Of a stretch of DNA of 64,000 nt, positions 8,010-16,790 are shown one piece after another. Origin of the DNA: Natrinema limicola JCM 13563 (lineage in GTDB: Archaea; Halobacteriota; Halobacteria; Halobacteriales; Natrialbaceae); the NCBI RefSeq assembly GCF_000337475.1, contig NZ_AOIT01000029.1, forward strand, positions 20,866 through 84,865, read 5' to 3'. The notes below the pieces were generated by a model. The model worked only from the letters and a program-made list of their open reading frames with translations. It was not told the DNA's origin and did not search any database. The position numbers and the translations under genes are program-made. How positions within the stretch are numbered: the first letter of the stretch is position 1; each line of letters starts with the position of its first letter.

Positions 8010-8375
8010 TTAGAGATGATCCTTTCCTGGGTTCGATGACCCCCAGTCGCCGCGGCCGCCTTCGGTTCGGTCGATCCCCATGATCGACTCGGGCTGGTCG
8101 GGGCCACCGAGGCTGTCGCGGGCGTCGGGGACTCGAACCGTTATCTCGTCGATCTCGGGCCAGGTGAGCAGTTCGGCCTCGATGTTGCCCGTCGTCACGT
8201 TGCTGACCGAACAGCCCTTACAGCCGCCACCGAGTTCGATGATTACCTCGCCGGTCTCCGGATCGGCTGCGCGCACCGCGCTGGTCCCGCCATGCATCTG
8301 AATGATCGGCATTTCGCGTGTCAGCCATTTCTCGACACGCTCTCGCAGCGACGGCTCGGTCTCTGAGTCACTCAT
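8010..8375 (-). CDS. NifU C-terminal-domain iron-sulfur scaffold protein
   Basis: 121 residues. A single NifU-like/NFU domain spans about residues 9-75, with the cluster-binding CxxC in LGGGCKGCSVSNVTTG and the usual MHGG turn (IIQMHGGTSAV). NFU proteins carry 4Fe-4S clusters to apo-enzymes. The C-terminal 45 residues are Gly/Asp-rich and probably flexible. It is a single gene; the neighbour on the same strand ends 60 bases upstream. Confidence 0.9.
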   Translation of the reverse strand: MSDSETEPSLRERVEKWLTREMPIIQMHGGTSAVRAADPETGEVIIELGGGCKGCSVSNVTTGNIEAELLTWPEIDEITVRVPDARDSLGGPDQPESIMGIDRTEGGRGDWGSSNPGKDHL

Positions 8376-8435
8376 AAATCAGGCTAAGTGCTCGAACGGG
8401 GAATAAGTTCGGTCACGCTGCCGAAATCAGTCGAA

Positions 8436-9872
8436 TTAATCCTGAACGTTTCTGCGGTGTCGGCGCAGCCACTCGAGTGCAACGCTGCCACCGACGAGCC
8501 CGGCAACGCCGGTGAAACCCGGGCTCGAATCAGTGGCATCAGATTCGTTCCGACTCGTTTCGTTCGCGTCGTTGTCCCCGAGCCACTTGGCGGGTGGTTG
8601 CAGTGACGGCGGATCGGCCTGCGTACCGGCCTCGGCCGGGAAGGTGTAGAGTGCACCCTCGAGCGACGTGTTCGGAATCGCCGCCGTGCTCGAGGCGATG
8701 AACGTTTCGCCCGGGTCGACAACCCGTGCGGTCCAGAACCCCGTTTCGGCCGGGTTGCGCCACCAGGCGAGCCGCTCGGGAGAAGTGGGATCGGACACGT
8801 CGTGGATCTGCACACCGGCACGGTACCACGCCGAGTAGAGTCGGCCGCCGCGTAGCTCGAAGTTGTGCGAGGTCGTCCAGGTCCCGCCGCGATAGGATTC
8901 GTCGGCCGTCCGCGGGGCGTCGATCGATCCTCGGTGGACCGGCTCGGTCGGATCGCTTACGTCGTAGAGGTCAATCCCGCCTGGATGGTCGGGGTCGGCC
9001 CCGCCAGTCGCCCACGCCTCCCGGCCGACCGCCAACAGGTCGCCATCGTCGTCGACCGCCGCGTAGTGATCGTTCCCGGGCAACCCGTAGACGCCATCTC
9101 GAAAGTCGTCGATCTCGCGTTGGGCCTCGAGTGTCGTGTCTGCGACGTGGGAGATGACCGAGGGATCGGCCGACTCGCTGACGTCGAGTATGTAGGTTCC
9201 GGCGTTCCAGCAGGGGAGGTAGGCCGTCCCATCGTGGACGTAGACGTCGTGGAGATAGCGCCCGAGCCAGTGGACATCACGCCAGCCAGGCTCGTGGTCC
9301 AGCAGCGACCAGTCTCCGATCCGTGTGATCTCGTCGCCGCCGACATCGACGATCACGAGCCGGTTTTCATTGCGCATGTTCTCGACGAGAAAGAGGTGGT
9401 CGTCCTCGAGATAGCAGTTGTGGATATGGAACCCGGTTTCGTAGACACCGGTCGGGTTCGGCTCGGCGGGGTTGCTCACGTCGTACCGTCGGAAGCCCAG
9501 AAACAGATCGCTTGTGCCGGCAGTTTCGGCTGGGCCGGCGACGATCAGCCGGTCGTCGTCGATGGTCAGATCGAGGATCTGCGTCAGTGGCGCGCCGTCG
9601 ATCTCGATGTTGCGTTCCTCGGTGAGGACCGTCGGCTCGGCGGGATCGCTCACGTCGACGACCGCGAACCCGGTGGTCGCGGCGACGTACGCGAGCTTGT
9701 TGTCGCCGACGACGGCTTCGGCAGCGCCGGTGATAGGGACCTGTCCGAGCGGCTCGTATGGTTCCTGTTGCTTGGATCTCGCGGCAGCCGATCGGGATGT
9801 CACGGCCGTAGACGGCAGGGACAGGCCGAGCCCGGCGACACCGCCCGTCGTGAGGAACGCTCTCCGCTTCAT
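8436..9872 (-). CDS. Exported LVIVD-repeat beta-propeller protein with Tat-like signal and PGF-CTERM-like tail
   Basis: 478 residues from the ATG at 9872 (MKRRAFLTTGGVAGLGLSLP). The N-terminus is a Tat-type signal (two Arg, then hydrophobic stretch). The body holds LVIVD-type blades, seen as repeated DVSDPAEP / YDVSNPAEP / LDVSESADP / YDVSDPTEP / HDVSDPTSP units about 45-65 residues apart. The C-terminus is SSPGFTGVAGLVGG, then a short membrane span and RRHRRN, matching the archaeosortase A (PGF-CTERM) layout for lipid-anchored surface proteins. It probably sits outside the cell surface. Ligand unknown. The longer frame to 9926 would hide the signal, so it is rejected. Confidence 0.82.
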   Translation of the reverse strand: MKRRAFLTTGGVAGLGLSLPSTAVTSRSAAARSKQQEPYEPLGQVPITGAAEAVVGDNKLAYVAATTGFAVVDVSDPAEPTVLTEERNIEIDGAPLTQILDLTIDDDRLIVAGPAETAGTSDLFLGFRRYDVSNPAEPNPTGVYETGFHIHNCYLEDDHLFLVENMRNENRLVIVDVGGDEITRIGDWSLLDHEPGWRDVHWLGRYLHDVYVHDGTAYLPCWNAGTYILDVSESADPSVISHVADTTLEAQREIDDFRDGVYGLPGNDHYAAVDDDGDLLAVGREAWATGGADPDHPGGIDLYDVSDPTEPVHRGSIDAPRTADESYRGGTWTTSHNFELRGGRLYSAWYRAGVQIHDVSDPTSPERLAWWRNPAETGFWTARVVDPGETFIASSTAAIPNTSLEGALYTFPAEAGTQADPPSLQPPAKWLGDNDANETSRNESDATDSSPGFTGVAGLVGGSVALEWLRRHRRNVQD

Positions 9873-9949
9873 AGGTAGAAAAGCGGAGACAGATACATAG
9901 AAGATGGTGTACTCGGCGGCGAACACCGCGACCGAGCCGTGCGATCGAG

Positions 9950-10927
9950 TCAGCCGCGGAGCCGACGCCGATCCCCGGTTCCCTCGGTCAGGGCGCTGGC
10001 GAGTGCCCCTTCGACGACGACGTCGTCGCCGAGTTCGGTGACGTGAATCTCCGGCATGTTCGTCATCACCATCTCCGAGACGCGCTCGCGGATGGGATCG
10101 ACGACCAGTTCCTCGTTGTGCAACGCGACTGCGCCGCCAAAGGAGACGACGATCGGCGCGAACGCATGGATCACGTTCGTGACGCCGATCGCGTTCCAGT
10201 GGGCGAGCTGGTCGATGACGTAGTCGGCCAGTTCGTCCTCGCCGGCGAGATCGAACACGTCTTTTGCGGTGAACTCCGGCCCCTCGAGCGGGAGGTCGGT
10301 CGCAATCGTCGGGTCGTCGTCGGCGAGCAGCCGGGCGAAATCGGGGATCGCATTGCCCGAACAGTAGGCCTCCCAGTGACCGTCGTGGCCGCAGCCACAG
10401 GTCAGCCGACCGTGGGGGTCGACGACGTAGTGGCCGACTTCGCCGGCGTTGCCGTCCCAGCCGCTGACGATGCGACCGTCCGAGCAGACGCCGGCACCGA
10501 TCCCCGAGGAGATGGTGATATAGACCATGTCGTCGGGGTTGCTGGCGGCGTGAAACCGCTCGCCGATGACGCCCGCGGTCGTGTCGTTGTGGAGGTAGAC
10601 GTCATCGCTGTCGATCAGCTTCGAGATCGGGCCGGTCAGCGGGATGCGGTCGATCGAGTCGGGCAGGTTCGCGGGATCGATTACTGCCCCTTCAGCGAGG
10701 TCGAACGGTCCGATCGAGCCGATCCCAGCGGCAGTGATCCAGTTGGGATCGATCCCGGCCTCGCTACAGGCACCGCGAAGCGTTCGCAGGACGCCTTCCG
10801 TTACGTCGATACCCGTCGGCCCACGCGGCGTCGATCGGCGGCTCACACCGATCCTCGTCCCGTCCGCCTCGGCGACGACGGCCCGGACGTTGGTCGCGCC
10901 GAGATCGACGCCCGCATAGTAGACCAT
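9950..10927 (-). CDS. ROK family sugar kinase (probable glucokinase)
   Basis: 325 residues. Phosphate-binding start YYAGVDLGATNVRAVVAEAD, catalytic region ITISSGIGAGV with VYLHNDTTAG (the Asp is the predicted base), ROK signature GNAGEVGHYVVDP, and the zinc motif TCGCGHDGHWEAYCSG. ROK kinases phosphorylate hexoses such as glucose with ATP in the cytosol. Its single-gene placement next to no sugar genes means the sugar is not proven. A promoter-like gttaagtacg lies about 25-30 bases upstream of the ATG at 10927. Confidence 0.88.
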   Translation of the reverse strand: MVYYAGVDLGATNVRAVVAEADGTRIGVSRRSTPRGPTGIDVTEGVLRTLRGACSEAGIDPNWITAAGIGSIGPFDLAEGAVIDPANLPDSIDRIPLTGPISKLIDSDDVYLHNDTTAGVIGERFHAASNPDDMVYITISSGIGAGVCSDGRIVSGWDGNAGEVGHYVVDPHGRLTCGCGHDGHWEAYCSGNAIPDFARLLADDDPTIATDLPLEGPEFTAKDVFDLAGEDELADYVIDQLAHWNAIGVTNVIHAFAPIVVSFGGAVALHNEELVVDPIRERVSEMVMTNMPEIHVTELGDDVVVEGALASALTEGTGDRRRLRG

Positions 10928-11045
10928 GCTACTCTAGAGACGACCGCGACCGTACTTAACTACCCAGATTGTACTCGACGACGAGTATCGATTTCGATAC
11001 GTTCGAGGCAGACAGTGCATCCTCTCGTCGTCTCGGGTGGCCGGC

Positions 11046-11077
11046 GACATATGTATGTCACCATGTGGCATATATGC
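11046..11077 (+). promoter_or_regulatory. Two perfect dyads at the start of a His-rich small gene, possible operator and TATA box
   Basis: gacatatgtatgtc (11046-11059) and gcatatatgc (11068-11077) are each perfect inverted repeats. The first is centred about 28 bases before the ATG at 11081, at TATA-box distance; the second ends just before the ATG. A regulator binding these dyads would cover both promoter and start. This is inferred from symmetry only. Confidence 0.45.
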
Positions 11078-11080
11078 TGT

Positions 11081-11515
11081 ATGGCCACCGACGACTCACG
11101 CACCGAGACGGACGTCGAGTCAGACCCGGCGACCGCGCTCTCCGAGACGGAACTCGAGGCCCTCCACGAGGTCGAATTGGGTCTCGAGTGGGCCCAGCGC
11201 GCCCAGGGCTGTCTGCTCGAGTTTCACCACGCGACGGGACACGGTATGGATCACCTCTGTCGGGCTGAAGCGCGGCTCAGAGCGGCCGGCCACGACGACC
11301 TTGCCGACGTGATTCGCGACGACCTCCTTCCCCACGGCGTCGTCGACGACGACCGCTGGTCCTACGACGTCCTCGAGCACTTCCAAGAGAGTCTGCTGGC
11401 CGAAACGCGAGCACTCGAGCAGCGGGTTCGACGGGAGTTGGCCGACGGGAAGCGCCACGTCCGCGAGCACAGACAGGAACGGGAGTGGAAACGACAGGCA
11501 GAGAGCGACCACTGA
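11081..11515 (+). CDS. Conserved-looking His-rich helical protein of unknown function
   Basis: 144 residues, MATDDSRTETDVESDPATAL at the start. Mostly helical, with many His residues (FHHATGHGMDHLC, RHVREHRQ) and one Cys in each of CLLEFHH and HLCRAEARL. The His clusters could bind metal. I do not recognise the family. The frame stays open upstream to 10043, but that part is antisense to the ROK kinase. Its TGA stop (11513-11515) is the first three bases of palindromic repeat copy C. Confidence 0.65.
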   Translation: MATDDSRTETDVESDPATALSETELEALHEVELGLEWAQRAQGCLLEFHHATGHGMDHLCRAEARLRAAGHDDLADVIRDDLLPHGVVDDDRWSYDVLEHFQESLLAETRALEQRVRRELADGKRHVREHRQEREWKRQAESDH

Positions 11516-11596
11516 TACGGGCTGCTGTCCCGATGTCCCGGTGGGCCCGCAGGACGGTCGCGGCCGGCCGGCACTGACTGACAGGAGTCCGTATGA
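11513..11596 (+). repeat. 84-bp imperfect palindromic repeat, copy C, starting on a stop codon
   Basis: Starts tgatacgggctgctgtcccg; ends actgactgacaggagtccgt then atga. The first three bases are the stop of the upstream plus-strand gene. Inner stem ccggtgggcccgc / gcggccggccgg with loop aggacggtc (one base shorter than other copies). Nearly identical to copy A over its whole length. Confidence 0.88.
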
Positions 11597-11724
11597 GTCG
11601 AAGTCGAGCATCAGCGCGGGCTGTCACCGACATCGTCGTCAACGGAGCCAGGACCGGCGTCTGCTGGTGTACTGAGAGGGCAAAAAGCGGGATCGATCCG
11701 TCCGACAGCGTCAGGTCCGCCGCG

Positions 11725-12189
11725 TTACTCCATGACGTCGAGGTCGCGGAAGTAGGTGACCGGACAGGGAGCCGAGAGGATGATTTCCTGTGACACAGAG
11801 CCGAGAACGGCCTTTTCGGCCGGAGAGCGGCGGCGGCCGCCGACGACCATCCGATCGGCGTCGACGTCGACTGCCATATCGACGACTTTGGAGCTGACTT
11901 CGCCGAGTGCGCCTTTGATCTCGTAGTCGACACCTGCCTCCTCGAAGCGCTCGGCGAGTTCCGGCACCGGCGCGCGCTCGGCGGCGACCTCGTCGGGATC
12001 GATATCGTCGGCGCGGGCATCGAAGCCGATATCCTCGTGGATGTCCTCGTACTCGTCTTCGGTGAACGCGTGTCCGATCACGACTTTCGCGTCGAGTGGC
12101 TCGGCGATCTCGAGGACGGTCTCGGCGAGTTCCGGCGCGCGTACTGTGTCCATCGGTCCGACTGCAAGGAGTACCGTATCGATTGCCAT
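11725..12189 (-). CDS. Universal stress protein family, non-canonical nucleotide loop (tandem copy 1)
   Basis: 154 residues from the ATG at 12189 (MAIDTVLLAVGPMDTVRAPE). One UspA fold. At the ATP-loop position it has VGGRRRSPAEKAVLGSVSQ, where the usual G-x-x-G start is replaced by Arg residues, so ATP binding is doubtful. Closely similar to the next gene on the same strand (both have AVGP, VGGRRRSP and SAPCPVT), so the pair arose by tandem duplication. The frame upstream of 12189 is not part of the protein. Confidence 0.88.
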   Translation of the reverse strand: MAIDTVLLAVGPMDTVRAPELAETVLEIAEPLDAKVVIGHAFTEDEYEDIHEDIGFDARADDIDPDEVAAERAPVPELAERFEEAGVDYEIKGALGEVSSKVVDMAVDVDADRMVVGGRRRSPAEKAVLGSVSQEIILSAPCPVTYFRDLDVME

Positions 12190-12317
12190 GTCCCCACAGT
12201 GGTTGGGCCACCTGCATAAGTATTCTCGTCGATGGAGAGATCCAGAACCGACCACGACCGTTTTAGTGGGGCCAGTACTGGGGATGTACCATCACTATCC
12301 TGAGACGGGTCTGATAG

Positions 12318-12785
12318 CTAGTGGCCGGGAGTCGAGTCATCACTGCGGACGAAGGTGACGGGACACGGTGCCGACAGGAGCACTTGCTGTGCCGTCGAGC
12401 CGAAGACGGCTTTCCCGGTCGGTGATCGTCGCCGCCCGCCGACGACGACGCGGTCGGCATCGGTACTCGCCGCGAGGTCGACGATCGACTGGCCGTGATC
12501 CCCGACGGCTCCACGGATCTCGTAGTCGATGTCGTGCTCGTCGAAGACGGTTTGTAACTCGCGGATCGTCGAGTGGCGTGCTGCGACCACGTCTGGATCG
12601 ATCTCCTCGAGGGTGCGATCGAACTCGAGACGCTCGAGGACTTCGTCGTACTCGCTGCTAGTAAAGACGTGGACGAGGACGACGGTGGCGTCGGCGGGCT
12701 GTGCGACCGTGAGGACCGCCTCGGCCAGTCGCTCGCTGCGGTCTTCGTCGCCGGGACCGACCGCGAGTAACACCGTGTCTACCAT
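12318..12785 (-). CDS. Universal stress protein family, non-canonical nucleotide loop (tandem copy 2)
   Basis: 155 residues from the ATG at 12785 (MVDTVLLAVGPGDEDRSERL). Single UspA fold, with VVGGRRRSPTGKAVFGSTAQ at the nucleotide loop and SAPCPVTFVRS near the end. A paralogue of the neighbouring gene ending at 11725, 128 bases apart. It diverges from the SDR gene at 12916, leaving 130 bases for both promoters. Confidence 0.88.
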   Translation of the reverse strand: MVDTVLLAVGPGDEDRSERLAEAVLTVAQPADATVVLVHVFTSSEYDEVLERLEFDRTLEEIDPDVVAARHSTIRELQTVFDEHDIDYEIRGAVGDHGQSIVDLAASTDADRVVVGGRRRSPTGKAVFGSTAQQVLLSAPCPVTFVRSDDSTPGH

Positions 12786-12915
12786 GGGTAGTGAATCGAT
12801 CCACAGCATCGTAAAGCCGCGGCAGGATGGCGACGGGATCGATGTCGACGGAACCCCGGACAGCCGACACTCCCACGCCGTCACCGTTTTCCACGCTCTT
12901 GCCGAGTATCGACGC

Positions 12916-13656
12916 ATGGACGGACCTGATCTCGACGGGAAGACGGTACTCGTGACCGGCAGTGCACGGGGCGTCGGACGCGAACTGCTGCTGGCGACGG
13001 CCGACTGCGGCGCGGCGACGGCGGTCCACTATCACACCAGCGCCGACGCGGCCCGCGAGGTGGCCGACCAGGCCCGCGAGCGTGGCGCACCAGCGGCGAT
13101 GACGGTCCAAGCCGATGTTACCGATCCCGACAGCGTCGACGGCCTCTTCGGGGCCGTGGAGGCCGACCTCGGTGATGTCGACGTGCTGGTCAACAACGTC
13201 GGCGACTTCGCGCCTGCCCGCTGGGACGACCTCGCGGTCGAGGAGTGGACCCGCGTCCTCGAGACGAACCTCACCGGAACCTATCTCTGCTCGAAGCGAG
13301 CCCTACCCGGGATGCGAGCGCGCGAGTCCGGTCGGATCGTGAACATCGGCTACGCCTCGAGCGAACAGGGACTCGTCAGTCCGAAGAACTTCCCCTACTT
13401 CGTCGCGAAGAAAGGCGTGTTGATGTTCACGCGGATGCTCGCGGCGGACACCCAGGACGACGGAATCACGGTCAACGCCATCTCGCCGTACGTCGTCGAG
13501 AACTCAGACGAGTTCCCTGACGAGTTACCACGCGATCGGCCCGCGAGCTTCGAGGACCTGATCGCGCCGCTGTATTTTTTCCTCGACCCCGACAGTGACT
13601 ACATCAGTGGGGAAAACATCGAAGTGGACGGCGGCTGGCTGCCCGAGCAGGTATAG
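12916..13656 (+). CDS. Short-chain dehydrogenase/reductase (SDR) family oxidoreductase
   Basis: 246 residues from ATG at 12916. Cofactor motif TGSARGVGRELLL, adenine-pocket VQADVTDP, NNVG instead of the more common NNAG, Ser region NIGYASSEQG, and the active-site YxxxK in FPYFVAKKGVLMF. The C-terminal DYISGENIEVDGGW is the usual FabG-like ending. It reduces or oxidises a carbonyl/alcohol with NAD(P)H; substrate is unknown. An open frame extends upstream to 12529, antisense to the Usp gene, and is rejected. Confidence 0.9.
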   Translation: MDGPDLDGKTVLVTGSARGVGRELLLATADCGAATAVHYHTSADAAREVADQARERGAPAAMTVQADVTDPDSVDGLFGAVEADLGDVDVLVNNVGDFAPARWDDLAVEEWTRVLETNLTGTYLCSKRALPGMRARESGRIVNIGYASSEQGLVSPKNFPYFVAKKGVLMFTRMLAADTQDDGITVNAISPYVVENSDEFPDELPRDRPASFEDLIAPLYFFLDPDSDYISGENIEVDGGWLPEQV

Positions 13657-13727
13657 GTTCTGAGCGACGGCTGGCGGTTATCGACGTTTGGCTACAGCGT
13701 TTTGCGCCACCCGTCCCTAGCAGTACC

Positions 13728-14420
13728 ATGACACTCCCGATCGCGATGGGCTGGCGACACCTGCTCTTTGCCAACTGGCCGGTCGATCCTGCCGTTGTTG
13801 CGGCTCAGCTTCCGGACGACCTCACCGTCGAGACCTACGACGGCCGGGCGTGGCTGTCTGTCGTGCCGTATCTGAACGTCGACGTTCGCCCGCGCGGGCT
13901 TCCCGCGGCGGCGGGCGTCGATCTTCCCGAACTCAATCTCCGGACCTACGTCAGTCGTGACGGCGAGCCCGGCGTCTACTTCTTCAGCCTCGACGCAGAG
14001 GGTTTCCTCGGGGTCGTCGGGGCACGTCTCTTTCACCGACTGCCCTACTACTACGCCGACATCGAGATCGCCGGGACCGACCGCGGCATCGCGTTTACGA
14101 GCGAGCGACGCCATCCGGGCGCTTCGCCGGCGACGTTCGCGGGCACCTACGAGCCGGTCGGCGACTCGTTCGTCCCCGAACCTGGCTCGCTGGCGGCATT
14201 TCTCACGGAACACTACCGATACTACACGACGGCTCGAGACGGTACCCTTCGCTACGCCGACATCGACCACGAGCCGTGGACGCTGCGGCCGGCGACGGTC
14301 ACCATCGAGGCGAACACGCTGTTCGAGGCCAACGGGTTCGACCGGCCTGCCGGATCGCCGGTCTGTTACTACAGTCGTGGCGTCGACATCACGTCGTCGC
14401 GAAATCGTCGCTGGGAGTGA
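13728..14420 (+). CDS. DUF2071 (YqjF-like) family protein
   Basis: 230 residues. The family opening is clear: MGWRHLLFANWPVDPAVVAA, then LPDDLTVETYDGRAWLSVVP, LNLRTYVSRDGEPGVYFFSLD and the tail region with YYTTARDGTLRYADIDHEPW. The fold resembles acetoacetate-decarboxylase-like proteins. No reaction is established for the family. Its TGA stop (14418-14420) is the first three bases of repeat copy D. Confidence 0.85.
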   Translation: MTLPIAMGWRHLLFANWPVDPAVVAAQLPDDLTVETYDGRAWLSVVPYLNVDVRPRGLPAAAGVDLPELNLRTYVSRDGEPGVYFFSLDAEGFLGVVGARLFHRLPYYYADIEIAGTDRGIAFTSERRHPGASPATFAGTYEPVGDSFVPEPGSLAAFLTEHYRYYTTARDGTLRYADIDHEPWTLRPATVTIEANTLFEANGFDRPAGSPVCYYSRGVDITSSRNRRWE

Positions 14421-14503
14421 GACGGTCTGCTGTCCCGATGTCCCGGTGGGCCCGCAGTGCGGGTCGCGGTCCCACTGGAACTGACTGACAGGAGTCCGTA
14501 TGA
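14418..14503 (+). repeat. 86-bp imperfect palindromic repeat, copy D, starting on a stop codon
   Basis: Starts tgagacggtctgctgtcccg; ends actgactgacaggagtccgt then atga. The first TGA is the DUF2071 gene stop. The inner stem ccggtgggcccgc pairs with gcggtcccactgg with one mismatch and one wobble, around agtgcgggtc. The right arm differs from copies A and C in a way that restores pairing to the left arm. Confidence 0.88.
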
Positions 14504-14557
14504 ACCGGGCGGCAGGAGAGCGATCGATATTCCTCAGCCGCGGCCGTCGGCTGACCT

Positions 14558-15046
14558 ATGACAGCGACGGGAACGGTCCGGGCGATCCACATCGCGCCGG
14601 AACAGGGCGCACCGATGGAACGCGTCGAGCAAGTGACTGCAGTCGCCCGGCGAGGGCTCGAGGGCGATCGCTACTACGCTACCGAGGGGACGTTCGCCGA
14701 CCGCGAGGGCAGCGATCTCACACTCATCGAGTCCGAAGCGCTCGCGGCGGTCGAACGCGACTACGGGATCGACCTCGAGTCCGGCGTCCATCGTCGGAAC
14801 CTCACGACTGCGGGGATCGCGCTCAATCATCTGGTCGGCGAGCGGTTTCGGGTCGGCGAGGTCGTCTGCGAGGGGATCGAACTCTGCGAGCCGTGTTCGT
14901 ACCTCGAGCGCCACCTCGCAAAAGAAGGGATCCGCGAGGCACTGGTTCATCGGGGTGGGCTTCGAGCGCGGCTCCTCGAGGACGGCGTCGTGACGGAGGG
15001 CGACAGTATCGAACGTGTCGCCCGGCGTGGAACGACCCGGCGCTGA
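14558..15046 (+). CDS. MOSC domain protein
   Basis: 162 residues, a single MOSC domain. MOSC proteins (the MOCO sulfurase C-terminal family) handle sulfur on or near molybdenum cofactor or detoxify N-hydroxylated compounds. Signatures seen: GLEGDRYYATEGTF, LTLIESEALAAVE, HRRNLTTAGIALNHLVG, and the conserved Cys in ELCEPCSYLE. It starts MTATGTVRAIHIAPEQGAPM at 14558, 55 bases after repeat copy D. Confidence 0.88.
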   Translation: MTATGTVRAIHIAPEQGAPMERVEQVTAVARRGLEGDRYYATEGTFADREGSDLTLIESEALAAVERDYGIDLESGVHRRNLTTAGIALNHLVGERFRVGEVVCEGIELCEPCSYLERHLAKEGIREALVHRGGLRARLLEDGVVTEGDSIERVARRGTTRR

Positions 15047-15326
15047 TACCCGTCGTCGAACCGACGGTTTCCGACGCCGGTGCGTTCCGGCCGCGGTGCT
15101 ACGGAGCACGCTTGCAACTGGCGCGTCGAACGAGACGACCCCACGTCGTAGCGCGCGCGAGCGAACGAGCACCGCGACGGTCGCTCTTCGTCCCGCTTCC
15201 CCGCGTCTGATCGGAGAAAAGACATCGTGTTCCGAGCGACGAGAACGAGGAATCCGAAGTATTCGTCGCTACTCCGATCGGCGGAAGCAGAAACTACATT
15301 TTCGTGAGGTCGAAGAGATATACACG

Positions 15327-16124
15327 ATGAACGAACCGGGCATCCAGTCGCTGATGGACCAGGAAACGCTCGATCAGCGCGTGCAGGCCGGAGAAACGCC
15401 GGAGTGGGTCGCTGATCACTGGCACTCGTTTCGCGACGGACTGCTCGGCGAGCGAAACGAGACGCCGTTCCCCTGCTTTTTCGGCGCTGAATCCGTCCAG
15501 AACGGCGAGCCGATCTACACTGCGGTCCCCTCGATGAGCGACGCGGATGCGCTCTTGGGCCTGCGCGATCGGATCCTCGAGTACCTCGAGATCTTCGAGG
15601 ATCACTCGGAGCGGGCCTCGCTGGTCACCTTCTTCAAGCCGCCCGAAGAACCGCTCTCGGAGGCGGAGTATCACGAGACACTGTGGCATATCCTCCAGAC
15701 GCTGCACCTCCACGATCCCGAGCCGTGGCCCGAGGACATCCCAACTGATCCCGACGACCCCTACTGGGAGTTCTGTCTCGGCGGCGAGCCCATGTTCCCG
15801 ACCTGCCGAGCACCGTTCTACGAAAAACGCAAGAGCCGGTACTGTCCGATCGGCCTCGAGATCACGTTCCAGCCGCGCACGCTGTTCGAGAACCTCGACG
15901 TGACGGCCGACACCGAGGCCGGCCAACACGCTCGCGAGGTGATTCAGGATCGCCTCGAAGACTACGACGGGGTCTGTCCTCACGCCGATCTCGGTGACTG
16001 GGGGGTCGAGGGCGACCGCGAGTGGCACCAGTATATGCTCTCGGAGGACGAGGAGCAAGCGCCGTCGACGTGTCCGATCACGATCACCCGCACGCATCCG
16101 AAACCCGGTGCGAAGCTGCCATGA
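15327..16124 (+). CDS. YqcI/YcgG family protein
   Basis: 265 residues from ATG at 15327 ([20 protein letters not shown]). Family signatures are [39 protein letters not shown], the central [20 protein letters not shown] and [20 protein letters not shown]. Distant relatives include haem-dependent oxidases, but no function is shown here. It overlaps the next gene by 4 bases (ATGA at 16121-16124), so the two are co-translated. An upstream extension of the frame to 15015 overlaps the MOSC gene and is rejected. Confidence 0.85.
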   Translation: MNEPGIQSLMDQETLDQRVQAGETPEWVADHWHSFRDGLLGERNETPFPCFFGAESVQNGEPIYTAVPSMSDADALLGLRDRILEYLEIFEDHSERASLVTFFKPPEEPLSEAEYHETLWHILQTLHLHDPEPWPEDIPTDPDDPYWEFCLGGEPMFPTCRAPFYEKRKSRYCPIGLEITFQPRTLFENLDVTADTEAGQHAREVIQDRLEDYDGVCPHADLGDWGVEGDREWHQYMLSEDEEQAPSTCPITITRTHPKPGAKLP

Positions 16125-16714
16125 GCGACGATGAGGACGAGGCCGACGGACTGGCTCGAGCCGACGAGCGGCTCGCCGACGCCGCCCTCGTCCTGATCGA
16201 CCTCCAGCAGGGCTTCGACGACCCCGTCTGGGGCGCGCGCAACAACCCCGACGCAGAAGTGAACGCGACGCGCCTGCTCGAGCACTGGCGCGAGACCGAC
16301 CGGCCGATCGTCCACGTCCGCCACGACTCGACGGAACCCGACTCGCCGCTTCGAGGCGACCGGCCTGGCTTCGCGTTCAAACCCGAGACGGCACCCATCG
16401 AGGGCGAGCCCACGATGGCGAAATCGGTCAACAGCGCGTTCATCGGGACGGACCTCGAAGACTGGCTGCGCGAGCGGGATCTCGAGACGGTCGTCATTGC
16501 CGGGCTCACGACGGACCATTGCGTCTCGACGAGCACCCGGATGGCCGAGAACCTCGGCTTCGACCCGATCGTTGTCCGCGACGCGACTGCAACGTTCGAT
16601 CGCTCCCTCGACGGTGAGACCTTCGACGCGGAGACGGTCCACCGCACCGCGCTCGCCCAGCTCGCAGGCGAGTTCGCTGAGATCGCAACGACCGCCGCGC
16701 TCCTCGAGTCCTGA
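16121..16714 (+). CDS. Isochorismatase-like cysteine hydrolase
   Basis: 197 residues. Catalytic triad visible: Asp in [10 protein letters not shown], Lys in [15 protein letters not shown], Cys in [17 protein letters not shown], with a cis-peptide AGLT before it. Relatives hydrolyse amides such as nicotinamide, ureidoacrylate or isochorismate vinyl ether; the substrate cannot be told. Its ATG overlaps the stop of the YqcI/YcgG gene by 4 bases, suggesting the two act on a common pathway. Confidence 0.9.
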   Translation: MSDDEDEADGLARADERLADAALVLIDLQQGFDDPVWGARNNPDAEVNATRLLEHWRETDRPIVHVRHDSTEPDSPLRGDRPGFAFKPETAPIEGEPTMAKSVNSAFIGTDLEDWLRERDLETVVIAGLTTDHCVSTSTRMAENLGFDPIVVRDATATFDRSLDGETFDAETVHRTALAQLAGEFAEIATTAALLES

Positions 16715-16790
16715 TCTGTCGATCGCGATCCACCGCTATCGATCCGCGGGTCGCAGTGCTCTTATGGACCTGCTCGTGGCAGAACCCTGT

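Noticed and set aside
7549..8013. 154-codon plus-strand open frame in the gap holding repeats
   Set aside because: It runs through two repeat copies, is Arg/Ser-rich and lacks any family signal.
10043..11515. Long plus-strand open frame of 490 codons
   Set aside because: The first 346 codons are antisense to the ROK kinase gene and have no family resemblance; only the last 144 codons from 11081 form a real acidic protein.
12302..12345. tgagacgggtctgatagctag, similar to the start of the repeat
   Set aside because: Only the first dozen bases match; no second end, no inner stem. Probably chance.
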